Positions 1 through 12,900 of a stretch of 64,000 nt of DNA are shown one piece after another. Source of the stretch: Atriophallophorus winterbourni (Eukaryota; Platyhelminthes; Trematoda; Plagiorchiida; Microphallidae); assembly GCA_013407085.1 (NCBI GenBank), contig JACCGJ010018160.1, positions 42,553-106,552 of the forward strand, written 5' to 3'. Within the stretch, counting starts at the first letter, position 1; each line of letters starts with the position of its first letter. The notes below the pieces were generated by a model. The model worked only from the letters and a program-made list of their open reading frames with translations, made no database searches and was not told the DNA's origin. The position numbers and the translations under genes are program-made.

Positions 1-716
1 CCTCCGGGTAATGAAAATAAAGTTGCAAAAGCCAGACAATCATTTAATCGATAAGTTCATACCGGGATCATTGTCCAATCACGTTTGTTGCTTCATGGGC
101 AATCATTTGTGTGGTGCGCTGCACGCGCGATTAGCAAATCGTAAGGAATGGCGTGACGAGCTAACAAGAATGTGGGATAGGGTAATCATCTTGCAATGAG
201 AGACCGTACGATTGTACGAGGATCGTGAGTAATTTTCACTCTCCCACATAAGGTGGGTCCAGGTCCAAATCCCACAGCAGTGGAATATTTGTTCCCAATC
301 TTGATTCCCACCTTACTAACCTTTGTGATAAAGGTAACAACAAAAATACCTGTGACGGAAGGGTACCCTGTTCAGCAAGTGAAATCTTGTCATCTCTACT
401 GTTTTGTGTTCGAGAAACCGAATACGCTTGTATTCGGTGAATAGGAATAACCAAAACACAGGCGGTAAAATCAGCCATCCACACAAGTTGCAAATTGAAA
501 CAAAGTTACGATGGCCAGCAATTATTCGTTATAAACACGTGTTTATTTAGCGTTTGGTGGAGAATAAGATATTTATGTTTGTGACAACTCATCCGCGCCA
601 AGGCCATCGAAATATTAACAAAGTTCATCACGACGGTCAGAGTTGAATTCCTTTCGGGGTCATCCGGTCAGTGAGCAGCACTGTTCAGTGGTGTGTGCAC
701 AAGCAGTGGATCTGTC
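1..716. other. Duplicated non-coding sequence with a conserved 62-codon ORF of unknown nature
   Basis: An ORF at 11-199 (+) is kept in copy 2 at 40404-40592 with about four amino-acid changes. It has no domain I recognise and no obvious splice context. Conservation may simply reflect the age of the duplication, so I do not call a gene. Confidence 0.35.
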
Positions 717-1883
717 TCGTTCTTGCTTGACTAACCTACTGGAGACACTGGATGACTGGACGCAGGCAGTGGATAATGGTGGTTGCGTGCATGCGTGTTA
801 CTTGGACATATCAGTGGCGTTTGATCGCGTGGACCATTCTATACTGCTGCGCAAGTTGCACGATGTTGGTATTAATGGGTGCCTTCTTGTCTGGCTGGGA
901 AGTTACCTTCTTGATCGCAAAGCAACTGTACGTATCGATGGTGTGATGTCTGGGGAAATCGAGGCCACTAGCGGTGTCCCACAAGGTTCGGTACTTGGTC
1001 CGGTTCTCTTTTTGGTCTACATCAACGACCTTCCGAAACTTGTCACAGCCAAAATGGGTCTCTTTGCGGATGATGTTAAAATTTGGATGCGAATCAAGTC
1101 AAGCGTGGACGGTTTGCGCTTACAAAGCGATTTGGATCTACTGAACAGCTGTTCGGAGAGAAATAAACTTCCATTCAACTTCCGAAAGTGTAAAATGTTG
1201 CAAATAGGCAAAGATTTTCCATTCTCATACAACCTTGGACCAAATCAACTGGAATGGACAACCAAAGAAAAAGACCACGGCATATGGATTAGTGGAAGTC
1301 TGAAGTTTAGCATGCAATGCGAAGCAGTGTACAATCGAGCTAGCCGCATGCTAGGTATGCTTCGGCGGATTTTCGGACATTTTTCCGGGAATCATTCCCC
1401 ATGCTGATAAATACGTATATTAACCCGGTGATGGATTACTCAGTGCAAGCTTGGTCACCGTGGCTACAAAAGGACATCAAGCTGCTCGAGAGGATCTATC
1501 ACAGAGCAACTAAAATGGTTGGCTGCCTCCGCAACCTACCATATGAGAATCGACTTTAGCAGCTTAATTTGGATACACTGCTTCGCAGAAGGGTTCGATT
1601 CGATCTAATACTAACCTACAAAATAATGAACTCCAAGGCGCACCCTCTGAGGCATCTATTTCGCCTCCGGTCAAGCCATGCCACACGTATTCACCCATTT
1701 GCATTTGATATTCCACATTCCCACCGGAACTGCCGTCGGTTCTTTTATTCGGTGCGCGTTTGTTTCTTATGGAACTCCCTACCGTCACATGTTGTCCAAT
1801 CATCTAGTGAAAGGATTTTCAGGAACAAACTGGATATATTTATGCGTAGTAATTCCACCCTACATCCCGTATATATAACATGA
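717..1883 (+). pseudogene. CR1-like reverse transcriptase, frameshifted
   Basis: The frame from the insertion point to 1407 carries RT motifs including an intact FADD. The downstream part (about 1380-1883) lies in other frames, with an in-frame TAG just before QLNLDTLLRRRVRF. The fragment lacks the endonuclease and the RT fingers, so it is a 5'-truncated retrocopy. Confidence 0.88.
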
Positions 1884-2090
1884 TTTTTTTTTCCAAACGA
1901 ATATTTTTTTACCCATCATACCGACATAATACATGGCATTTTTTGCAACTACAAAACTGTCGATCTTCCTGAAGAATCAATCTTTTTTTGTATATATATT
2001 TATTGTCCTTATACGAATATCCTGTGGTGTTGTACAGCTACGAGCTTTTTTATACCATAAATTCTTGAATCTTGAATCTTGAATCTTGAA
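717..2090 (+). mobile_element. CR1-like LINE, 5'-truncated, private to copy 1
   Basis: Copy 2 reads straight through this site (near 41119-41136), so this is an insertion. It begins inside the RT domain (RSCLTNLLETLDDW), continues with the motif A region CYLDISVAFDRVDHS, motif B GVPQGSVLGPVLF and motif C FADDVK, and ends with the CR1 C-terminal domain (DYSVQAWSPW). The 3' terminus is a run of TTGAATC heptamers (2062-2090), the short tandem tail expected of CR1-like elements. A frameshift near 1380 and a stop near 1558 make it non-coding. Confidence 0.9.
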
Positions 2091-3036
2091 TACCGTGAGC
2101 GCGACAAAAAAGCGGTGTTCACTAATAAGAGCAAAATCAGAATTGAATCCGGCGTTACGCTTCGGTAGTTGATCGCACGATGTTGAATATATAACCAGTC
2201 GATGGTGAAGAATAAGATCTTCCCGATGACGTTAATCCCTTTGAGTACTTGAAGAGTATTAAGAGAGTTGCACGCGTAGATCCAATATGGGAAAATCACT
2301 AGAAATCTGAATTTTCTCGTATTAACGAATCCCGCTACGAGAGTGGTATATCCAGAAAGCTGACTTCGAATGGAGTCCAACAAGGTATAATATATCCACG
2401 TAAATGTAAGTGTAAGAACAGTATATCGTGATAATCAGGAGCTCAAAATAAAGCGACCGCACGGCACGTATTCTCTTACTCGTTGCAAAGTGATTTCAAT
2501 CATGAGTATGGAAAGGGAACCGTTTTTGTTAAATCCAGAGTCCCCGCCGGACGACAAATGTTCCTACATCAAATTTTATTTCAAAAGATGAAGTCACACA
2601 TTCAGGAAGCCATTGACAAAATACTCCAATAAATGTTGTTCACGCCGGTGCATGCTTTTGCATGAGTGGTTTGATTTGGCTGACATTGATTATGTGCCAA
2701 GCAATGGCAGATTTTACGACATTTAACGAAATATCGATAAAACCAGAACAGTTGTTGTTTGAGAGAGTTGCGCGGTGCCAGTAATTTTGGACATCGAATT
2801 AAGGCTTTAAATTAGGTTACTCTGAATAAACTAACTATTACTGTGAAGAGAAAAAACACTTTCAAACTGATTGGTAAAACAGGTTGCGTGAAGAAAAGAC
2901 AGCGCTGAACCTGCAATCACAGTGCGATGCGCGATATTTGAACATCACGGTTTGTTGTAAGAACCTTAATTAGCCGTGGCGTCATCTCGATTATACCTTT
3001 TCCACAGCTTCAAATTGCAATCAAACGGATCACATT
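2091..3036. other. Duplicated intron or flank sequence, no gene seen
   Basis: Near-identical to about 41127-42070 in copy 2. A minus-strand ORF at 2009-2383 is partly shared between the copies but differs at its ends and has no recognisable domain. Confidence 0.4.
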
Positions 3037-3090
3037 GTCTCCACCTGATAATGTCAAACAGCCAGAAACCACACGTGGAATGAAAATGCA
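3037..3090 (+). ncRNA. Degenerate hammerhead ribozyme remnant
   Basis: The order CTCCAC, CTGATAA, short hairpin, GAAA, CACACGTGG matches the hammerhead repeats at 16.4-16.9 kb and 51 kb. The CTGANGA box has G changed to A and the stem II pairing is poor, so it is probably inactive. The duplicate is at 42077-42130. Confidence 0.55.
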
Positions 3091-3932
3091 GAAGGTGTAA
3101 GTAACAAAATTCTTCGGTAAATACGGTACGTTTGACCATTTAATCCCAGTAGTCAGATTTGTTCAAAAGTGTGACGGAGCTATGGCTAACAGCTATAACT
3201 GAATCCCTGAGATAACATTTCATGGACATGTACGTCAGAAGTCCGGGTCAGTGAAACCAACTTTAATGCACTTGCGCAGACTTAGACATAAACTGAAGAG
3301 TAGTCGAACATATTGTAGGAGCTCTCACTTCACCAGCAATATATAAAGTCAAAAATAGCTCTTGCCTTAGACATAATAGGTAAAAAAATACGTTTTTCAT
3401 TAGGCATCTCTGCCAAATCACATTCGCGTTCAAACTTTAGTTTCCACCTCATGTCTAACAGGAAAACTATTGGTATTTTTACTCACAACATGTGATGTTA
3501 GTCTGCGGCGGTTGTTTCCCGAATTGTCATTCTTCAAACATGGTTTGTGTGGGATAAAGGAAGCGGATAAAATCCCAAAATATATTTCATGGCATCTGAC
3601 AGAGCAACCTGCATTCAACAGATGAATAATTTAGTGTCCACATTACTCGAAGCCTTGAGCCACAATTTAATTGAATAGCATCCGTACATGTTTTTAACAA
3701 TACAAGCATTGAGTAACAAAGTGAACAATATGTTAAAATACTACCTCCATTGACTCCGTGGGAGTCCGGCCAGTAACCTCACCTTGAAAACTCGTATCGT
3801 ATTATACTGTATAGGGCAACTTATATATCGTTTGTATTCGAGTTGTGAAAAGCAAAACAAATGTTTTTCCTTTTCTGAAGAATATTTCCAAACTGTCTAG
3901 GTTCTGCATAGGCAAGAACCACGCGAACTCAC

Positions 3933-4129
3933 CCGAAATCTGCGACCCGTTATGAACGGATCCTCGGGATTTTGATGGCTGAGCAATTCTCGTAAATTTT
4001 CCACAATCACAAAAGTATCATCGTCGGCTTTCAGAAAGAAATCGTAGTCGTGCAGTTGCGCGGCTGCATGGTGAATAGCGAAAATTGTCTTGGACCAAAG
4101 TTGATCCCGGCCCTCTTCGTTGACCGCCA
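3933..4129 (-). CDS. C1GALT1: C1GALT1 copy 1, DxD exon
   Basis: 197 bp, acceptor ctgaactag, donor GTGAGT. It keeps EGRDQLW, ADDDTF and GRRFR. ITGRRF replaces IMGRRF of copy 2. Confidence 0.94.
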
Positions 4130-7100
4130 CTAGTTCAGAAGACATGGGAGGATGTACCAGAAATAACTCGAGCAAGTCAATTGAAAATTAAAAACAAATA
4201 TACTAGATAAGTTATGCAATTATAATATGCACTGTCATGATCAAAACTTTTGTTTCTAATTAAGAACGATAAAATGGTAGATAATTTATATCGTCTGCTC
4301 TCAACGGTAAGATCAACTTGAAGGAAGGTAATTTGGAAATAGTAGAACCTACCATTAGAAGCGAGTTTCTAAGCAAACGCTAATTTCATTTAGTTGTAAC
4401 AGACATATGAATAGAATACCGTTTACACTAATCGAAAAGACATGACTTCTCGCATATTCAGTAGCAACGGTGCTTCACATTCCGCAAACTAGGTTTACAC
4501 ATTGCTCCTCCTTCAAGTAATCATGTTCAAAGTGGAAACGAATGAAAATTGTGGAACCCCTATAAGTCAAAACATGTACACGCTTATGATAAGCAACTGG
4601 ATAATCAAAAATTCTTAGATACAGCCATTAGCGTATCTGATTGCTATTTTAAAGCACGGAATGACAAGCAACCACTAAGTGAGCGTACGATCTAAGCGGC
4701 ACAAAGTTGAACCGATTCAAAACAACAATTCTTTGGTTTTCGTGGTGTGACAACAAGAATTTAGTAAAAAACATTTGGCAAATAACAACAATTTACGGAA
4801 ATATAAGAGAGGCAAATACTTGATCCCGGTACAACAGTGATGGCACCCCATTTCAAAAGAGAAACCAATCCGAATAAAAATAGCAATTCAGCACAGAAAT
4901 CTATTATATATTCACTTGTTATTATGCGGAATATAGCGGCAGGTGCACTTGCTGGTATTTTTGTGTAAAATACCAGCGACCGGTCGGCTGGGTGCACTCA
5001 TCATCAAGGTCACATGAATTTCACCCGTGATCACACGGTCGATGGTGAATGTGGAGAGAAAAAAACTCTATCGCATGGATGCACGGATTTGGAATCGTGC
5101 AGTACAACGTGCTGTGCGGTTACACCGTGCAAAATTGATTGGTCAGAGGCAGTGAGCTGCATGCTGAAACAGGTTGGAGTCTCACTACTATATCCCGTTG
5201 TTCTTTCTTCCTGATATCTGTCTAGGCTTGGGCAAACTGACAGTAACTTAACCCACGTGCAGTCTCTGACTGTGCGGCACTTTGCCTGGATCTATCTTGT
5301 GCTTTCAGACCATACCATACCATACCTCTATCGCACGGTCCATGTGAATGATAAGAGAAACAATGATATTATCGTCTGATTCCAGTTGAATCGCAAACAA
5401 GCAATATATATATGTAGATTCATAGCGAACAGAGTGGAGTATCTTAGTCTATAACCAAACACAACGCTTAAATTTCTGCTCGTTTCAGGACAGAAAAACA
5501 AATTCATGAAAATTACAAAATGACCGCGGTTCTTTATCCCTGTATTATGCATCGCGCAATAGCATTAAAGTAGACAATGAAAATCTTAAGGTGAGTAGTG
5601 TTGGGCAAATATCGGAATACCGGCAACACTGAAATCTGAGGTATTTACACGGGAAGTTCAAAAGTATGACTGGCAAAGTAAGATTTTGTGTCTACAAGAG
5701 ATAGATTGCTTGAAGTTAAACACTTGAATGAAGTAGCCAAGACAAATCTGTGGACTGTTTTCTACACATAACATGAAAAGAGATTTAATCAATAGGTCGT
5801 AACACATCTCAGACTGTGACCAAGCTCTTTCGTGTGTACAAAACTGAACACTCGAGTTTACTGTGACAAAGGATTGAAGATAAACGTTTCTGCGAACCGG
5901 TATGCAATCTGAGCAAGCTTTCACAACCTAGCTCAGTGAAGCAGATAGATCAGGTTTCCAAAAAAATGAAAAAATGAAATTGTATGGTCCGAGTCGCCCT
6001 TACTACAGCACTCTGTTCAAGGAAATCGCAAATAAGTAATTGATTTAAATGTCAAAACTTCAGTGATGAGTGATGTTCTGGATGAGAAAAAACAAACACC
6101 TTTTATAAAGTTTAAGCACTTAACAAGAGATGAAAACTTGCACCATCTCGTAGTAATTCTAACATACAGATAGGTGATGCACACCTGCGTATTAGCGCGA
6201 AAATTTAAAAAAACAACTGTGGCTATATGTAAATTTCATCGTGTGTGATGGCATTAAGAGTCCCGTTAGAAAGATCAAACTTGAAACGACGCTTATTAAG
6301 TTCATCTCCGGTAATCTGAGATAAAACGCAACAGGTAATGAAACGGGTAAAAAATATTTCTCCCTTCTCTGAAATGACAAATCCTGAGAAAGTTGGGCGT
6401 TCACCAGACTTTTAAGTTTCTGGTGCCTTAAAATTTATAGATCTAAATATCATCATTTGAAAAGTTGTAGAGCATGAACTTGTCATGCGATTGTGGTGTA
6501 ATTCCATGGTTGACATCGAACGAAGGAGGCCATCGACAAAAATAACAAAAAATATGTCAAGAGACCGCATAGGTGGTGAAAACAATTTGTTCCTGATACT
6601 GATAGGTAGAGTCTACCCAAACGGGTGCGTGAAAGCTTGTTTTCGTGCTTCATAAAAAGGTAAAGGGTATAAAACACGTGCGTAGTAAATCTATTAATTT
6701 AGGACAGCAAAACCTAGATCAGCTACACAATACTCGAGCGGATGATAAATGCTTTTCATTTCGTGAGCATGTGCTGCAATTCGAAAATATTGTGGGTGCA
6801 AAAGTACCAAACGCAAAATTGATTGTTAAAACTGGCATACAAAACATGTTCAGGCTAATGCAACAACGGCATTCAAGCTGACTGGTCCTAAATATGGAAT
6901 CAGAACGGTCGTATTAGAAAGGATATAATTTGGGAAACCAAGTTTCGGTCAAACCACACATGCCAAAAAGGGTTGTAATAGCGATCTAAGAAATCTCGAC
7001 ATGGACCCTCCGACGAGAAAATGAACTAGCGCTAGAAAGCTCGAATTTCAGACAGTGTGAAACACATTCAAATTTGCGAATAGATTGTGTCTTATTGTAG

Positions 7101-9929
7101 TGTTTGGGAGTAGGGAGAAGACGGGACTCATTGCGAAGGTCATTTCAGGTGAACGATTGGAAGCCGGCGCACATCTGGCTAATTATCACATATCAGTTCA
7201 TCGGTTCAACGATAACCACGTCACACCCGCGCTGCACGCCAGCATATCGATTCATCCCTGATGTCAACTTGTCCAACGCTAATCCCGTTCACCCACGAAT
7301 CCCACAGGACAAGAGAAGCTGATTGGTCAAAAGCATTTATTACGCACAAGACAAATAACGAAACACGCTTATCACAACGTTCGTCCTCAACATGTCTGTC
7401 CCGGTTATCATTTCAATTTGATTTGTCAGTCACGGAGACACTGGATAATCGATGCTGATCAAACCGGTACCCCCTGTCGCTGTGGATGAAGCAACAGAGT
7501 TCGCCACTACCGATTCGGAATTCGTTGTCAAGAGAAGCGTGTTAAAGTGTGCTTGAGATGTTAATCTAAGGTTTACATCGATCAAAAGAGGCTAACACCC
7601 ATCCTGAACTTGTTCGTACAGTAGTAATAAGCAAGGGATTATAAACTCAAGGCTTTTTAAGGTTTCGTGTACACTAGCACCATTGGGTAGAGCGAATAAT
7701 TTCATCGAAGGAGAAACGCGATTGACAAAATGCCGTTCAACTATAAGTTCAGTAATCCAATAGCGTACGGTTTCAGTACGTTAAATTGATCGGTAGCATT
7801 TCGTTAATGAAACTGGGGATGGTAATTCGTAGTTCATACAACTCGATGTTCAAACTTTGAAGACAATTTAAACTATAACTAACATCACACCACACGTTCG
7901 TACGCCAATAAGAGATCACTCAGATTTTCAAGTTTTCTCATTTTGTCCTTCACATTTTAGTATGTGAATAATATATATCATAATATAGTATATATATATA
8001 TATATCTCTTTATATAATATATATATATATATATATATCTATATATCTATATATATATATATATATGATAAAGAAATAAGACAGGTATAAATGTATACAT
8101 TTGAGCCATTTTTAAATAGGTTTCCTATAACGAACAAAGTGGTTCAAACACAGAATCAAAAAGTCATTACTGGTCAAGATCTCAAGACGCGTATGGATAA
8201 CCAATCTAATGTGTTTCTAATACCTCAAGCACTTACACTTCACGTGTGGGCAACACCCTACATACGGTTGACACAGCTGCAAGTCCTTTGATTGATCTCT
8301 ATCTAATGGAAATATACCTACCGCGAAATAGAGTTGCCGTTCTTGGTGGTCGGTAAATTTGAGAAACTTGCGCACTGTTACGAAACTTGGTTATTGCTGT
8401 TGGATTCTGTCATTCGATGTCGACCATGGATGTACATCACAATCGCATTATTTTTCCATATTCCGCAGCTTTTCGAGTAACTGAAAAGTCCGATTCGGGA
8501 GTAACCATCTCTCCCGCAGCGCTCGTAACGATAGGCAGAACTCGGTCGATCGGCGTCAGTTGCACGCCTTTTGCGTGATCTGCGTTCAGCAGCCAAGAGC
8601 TATCTGCTCTTTTCCAGCTTGATCATCATCATCATCATCATCAACATCATCAGAGACAGTTTTACTGCGAAAGTCAGTCAGTCAGTCAGTCAGTCCTCTC
8701 CGTGCCGGGTGGCACATGAGGTGAAGACAACTTCACGCCAGTGGTTCCGGCCTGTCGCTGCTTCCGTTGCCGTCTGCACCGTGAATCCTTGTGCATGTAG
8801 TTCGCGTTCCAACGTTCTGCGCCAAGTTTCCTGGGACCGTCCCCCTTTTCGTTTACCTTGCGGATGCCAGTGCATGTCTACCTTCGTATGCGAACTGGGA
8901 TACATCCTGCAGACATGACCGTACCACGGATCTGTTGTCATCGTTTCCGTAGCAATGTAGGTTTTACGGGATAGGGTTGCTAGCCCTAAGTCCAAACCTC
9001 CTCCTTTCTCAGACGGGCTTGGGACCGTCCTTGGCGAAAACATGTAACAAATGTTTAACTGCCATACAAACATGACAAAAAGTAAAAGATTAAAAGATTA
9101 AGAAGGGTGGGACTTAAATAGCTACAGATTCTATATCAGAGTAAACACAAACAAACTGGAATGAAATGTCCGAGATTAAACATGCCGCTTTACACAGTGC
9201 CTCCAAAGTAAGCGGTTAAGAGCAAGTTGTTTTCAACTCGTAGGGCCAATGCCAAGAGCTTTCATATCGCTTTCGCGAACGTTTTTGTACCGCAAGTGCG
9301 ATTTGCCCAAATAATCGACTTGCTGATATCAACTAAGCATAAAGTAGAGTGTCTGAAGCACACCCGGGGTTATCGATAAGGTTAAAATCGGCAAAGGTAT
9401 GTAAAGGCGCCTTCTCCACATACCAACTGACGGCAGTGATCGATCCTCCTGACTGCTGATGAACACGTGCCCGTTACATCGAGACGCCCAGGTGTCTCGC
9501 ACAGCCACGGCCTTGGTGCTATGGGAAGATGGATTGGTCAGGATTAAACACATCACCCGGACTTGCTTGGCCAAACTGATGGCGACCGCAGCCTCCGATG
9601 GATCGTGAATCACTGAAAATGTTTTATTTTCGGAAATTTGAGAAAAAATATTGCGGATTCGCGTATAGTTGTTCAATATTTACATCAATACCGTTTAGTA
9701 AATGGCTAACTTAATGCAGGAGGAAAAATGAACAGTTTGAATTCAGTGAACACCGTGATCTAAATCTTTCAAATATATTATTTACAAATGATGGGTCTTC
9801 CGAACAGGCATGAAATTTCAGGATTACATTGATAACCAGCATTCCAAGCATATCTCTTAGGGAAGCAAACATGATCACAATAACGATAAAACAAAAGCAA
9901 CGAGAACATACCAGGATTCAATGAAAATG

Positions 9930-9996
<67 letters not shown>

Positions 9997-12900
9997 TTTC
10001 CCGTGCTAAATAGCGTACTAAAAGTAATAGAACCAAGCAGCAGCGAGAGCGAACGGATCTGGACGCGAAATCTGAAATATATTACTGGTAGCAATACGTT
10101 GGTCAACGATTATGAACCGTCGCTCTCTGCGACGTCTGCTTAAAAAGACGCTTTTTATAATAACATCACAACAATCCTCGAAAACGTGAAACTAAAAACT
10201 GTGGGTGATTTCAATGCTAGAGTTGGTGCAGATTACGACTCTTGGCGAAACTGTCTCGGGAGGTTCGGCGTATGTAAAACCAATGAAAATAGACAACGCC
10301 TTTTACAACTGTGCACACAGTTCACTCTTTGTGTAAGTAACATCATCATCATCAAAGACAACATTACACCGGTAGCACGTACCGAATGATTAACTGTCAC
10401 ACAATCATGAAAAAGTAAAATCCTAAAAAATGGGGAAGGGTGGGACTGAAATTGCAACGGCTACTATAGAAGAGATAGCACAAACAAACTTGGAAGAGGT
10501 GTTTACACCTCGAATGGAACATGCATTCAAACAAGTTTCGTGAACGAGTAGAGCAACATCAGTACGGCAGCTTCCTTGCGGCTCTCACTGTCATGCATCA
10601 TAACAAGCTTTTCTCGTCACTCCGCTTGAAAACATACAAGGTTAAGCAAACACTCCAAGAAGATGCTTAGTGCAAGACCGCCATTGAACACGGTTTCGGG
10701 ACATATCCTGAAACGTAACTAACCACTGCGATATCTGATCGAGGGGACACCAGCCTGGAAGACGCGCTGCGCCTACTTTGTAAAGGTTACTAGTAAGAAT
10801 TTTAACTACCTATGCCATGCGACGGTTTGGCCACCCCGAGATTTACGCCAATCAGGATGTGGCGTCGCAAAATGAATCTGTTTCGGAAGTCGGTGGTTCG
10901 ACATCCGTAAAACGTGACCCAACCAACGTAACCTATGCAGGTAGATCTGCTTCTCTATATCAACATTACTACCAAACAACTTATTTCGGAGAGCATCGGT
11001 GCGTATGCGATTGTAACTGCTAACTCCTAGGATTCAGCGGATACACCGTTTGTCAAATACTTGGAGACGCTGAATGTGTTCTTTGTGTAAGGTCCAGGTT
11101 TCGCACCCATAGAGTAACACAGCCCGAACGGTCGCTTTATAGACTCTACCCTTGAGTAACAGAGACAGTCCTTTCTGACGCCAGAGGTGACCTAGGTTGC
11201 GGAATGCTACGGACGCTTTCGAAATGCGTGCCGAGACCTCGTCATCTAACGATGCAGAATTATTGATACAACTACCGAGATACGTAAAACGATCTACAAT
11301 TTCAAGCGCCTGATTGTCAAGTAATAAAGTGTTGTTCGATAAGTCGATGTCCTGCAGCAGAACACTGTACATAGTGCGCGCAAAACGCAATCCAAATGCG
11401 GGCACAATACTAGATAGCTTGTTCAGTATCGCCTGTGCATCTGTGTACGAGTCGAAGAGCAGAACAATATCATCAGCATAATCCAAGTCGAGAAGCTTGA
11501 CGCCTGGTATTATGTGAACTCCGAAAGCTGGGGCACCTTCGTTGCATAATTCCATAATTGCATCAATTACATAATTGAACAAAAACGGAGAAATCGGGCA
11601 TCCTTGTAGGACGCCACTTGTGGTGTGGAATTTGGGTGAGAGTTCGTTGTAAACCCTAACGCATCCGGATGTATGAGCATAAAGTGCGCGAAGTATGTTC
11701 ACATACTTTTGTGGAACGCCTTTGCACAGCAAGGTGTTAAACATCAGCTTGATCTTATTCTTGTAAGGCGCACTAATATAGGAAGTGCACTCATCACCAA
11801 TTCATATCAAAGCGCAGACCGCGACACTGACCATTCGTTGGTTTGTGCAAAACTGAAGCTTCCCCGGTCGAGAGTTCACCTCGCCAGATTGTCTGCTAAG
11901 CCAATGATAGACGTCACTCGACATGTGAACCTAATCTAGCTGCGTGATTTGCAAAATCCTTCATAGCCGAGTTCAACAAGACAACCCCACTCAAGTCGGC
12001 TTCAGAAAACTGGGAATCGCTAAAAAGCTGCATTTGCCGATTCGCACATTCCACTTATGGTCAGAAGCAAGCTCGAACGAGCGACTGATTCAAAGCATAA
12101 TTTTATGATATGACATCTGTGATGGACGAGAAAAGGTCAGCATTCTTGAAGTTCAAAGGTATGCCAACAGATGAAAACTTACGACTTCGAAGAGCAGATA
12201 GAAATAAGGTCAAACAGACTGCAAAACGATGTGTAAATGACTTTTTGAGTGATGCTAGCCTCAGTGTTTAAAAGGCTGCGGATACAGGAATTTTAACGGT
12301 ATGTATGATGGGATAAGAGAGCCATTGGTCCAAACAAACATAACACGGCTTCCATTCAAAATTTCGAAACATCGAATGCCACTATACGCTGTTTTTATTG
12401 ATTTAACGGAGGCTTCGACCACTTCAACAGGGAGGGTCTTTTTAAAATGCTTGATCTGATAGGCTGCCATTCAAGACTGCTCACGCTAGTTATTTCGTTC
12501 CACTAAGGTATGAAGGGCACAGTCCATTTTAACGGTTTCAGTTCCGAAGCCTTTGAAATTCGCCGAAGTTTCAAACAATGGTGTTTTCTTGCTCTCACGC
12601 TGTTCGGCATTTTCTTTGTCCTGCTTCTGAAGCACACTTTTAGGACTAGAACAGAAGGCATTTACCTACGCACACGAAGTGATGTCAAGCTTTTCAACCT
12701 GAACCGGTTGAAAGCACGAACCGGGGCACGGGATGTGTTGATCCGTAACCTGCTGTTTGCTTAGGATGCAGCCACTATTGCTCACTCCCAAGAAAACCTC
12801 CATTTGCTAATATACTGTTTTTAGTCGGCATGCAAATAATTTGGGATAAAAATCAGCATGAGCAAGACCAAAGTCATTGGTCAAGGGATTGTATCTCCCA

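Noticed and set aside
11..199. 62-codon ORF conserved in both copies (also 40404-40592)
   Set aside because: No domain, splice context or homology recognised; conservation over this short length is explained by the recent duplication.
717..2090. Target-site duplication for the copy 1 CR1
   Set aside because: Compared with copy 2, about 17 bp of target is missing instead of duplicated; no matching flanks were found.
2009..2383. 124-codon minus-strand ORF
   Set aside because: It begins in unique sequence but its end differs in copy 2 because of the CR1 insertion; it has no recognisable domain.
5014..5214. 66-codon Cys-containing ORF identical in both copies
   Set aside because: It lies in a repeat-like block with a pentamer tail, lacks a signal peptide, and identity is shared by the surrounding non-coding bases.
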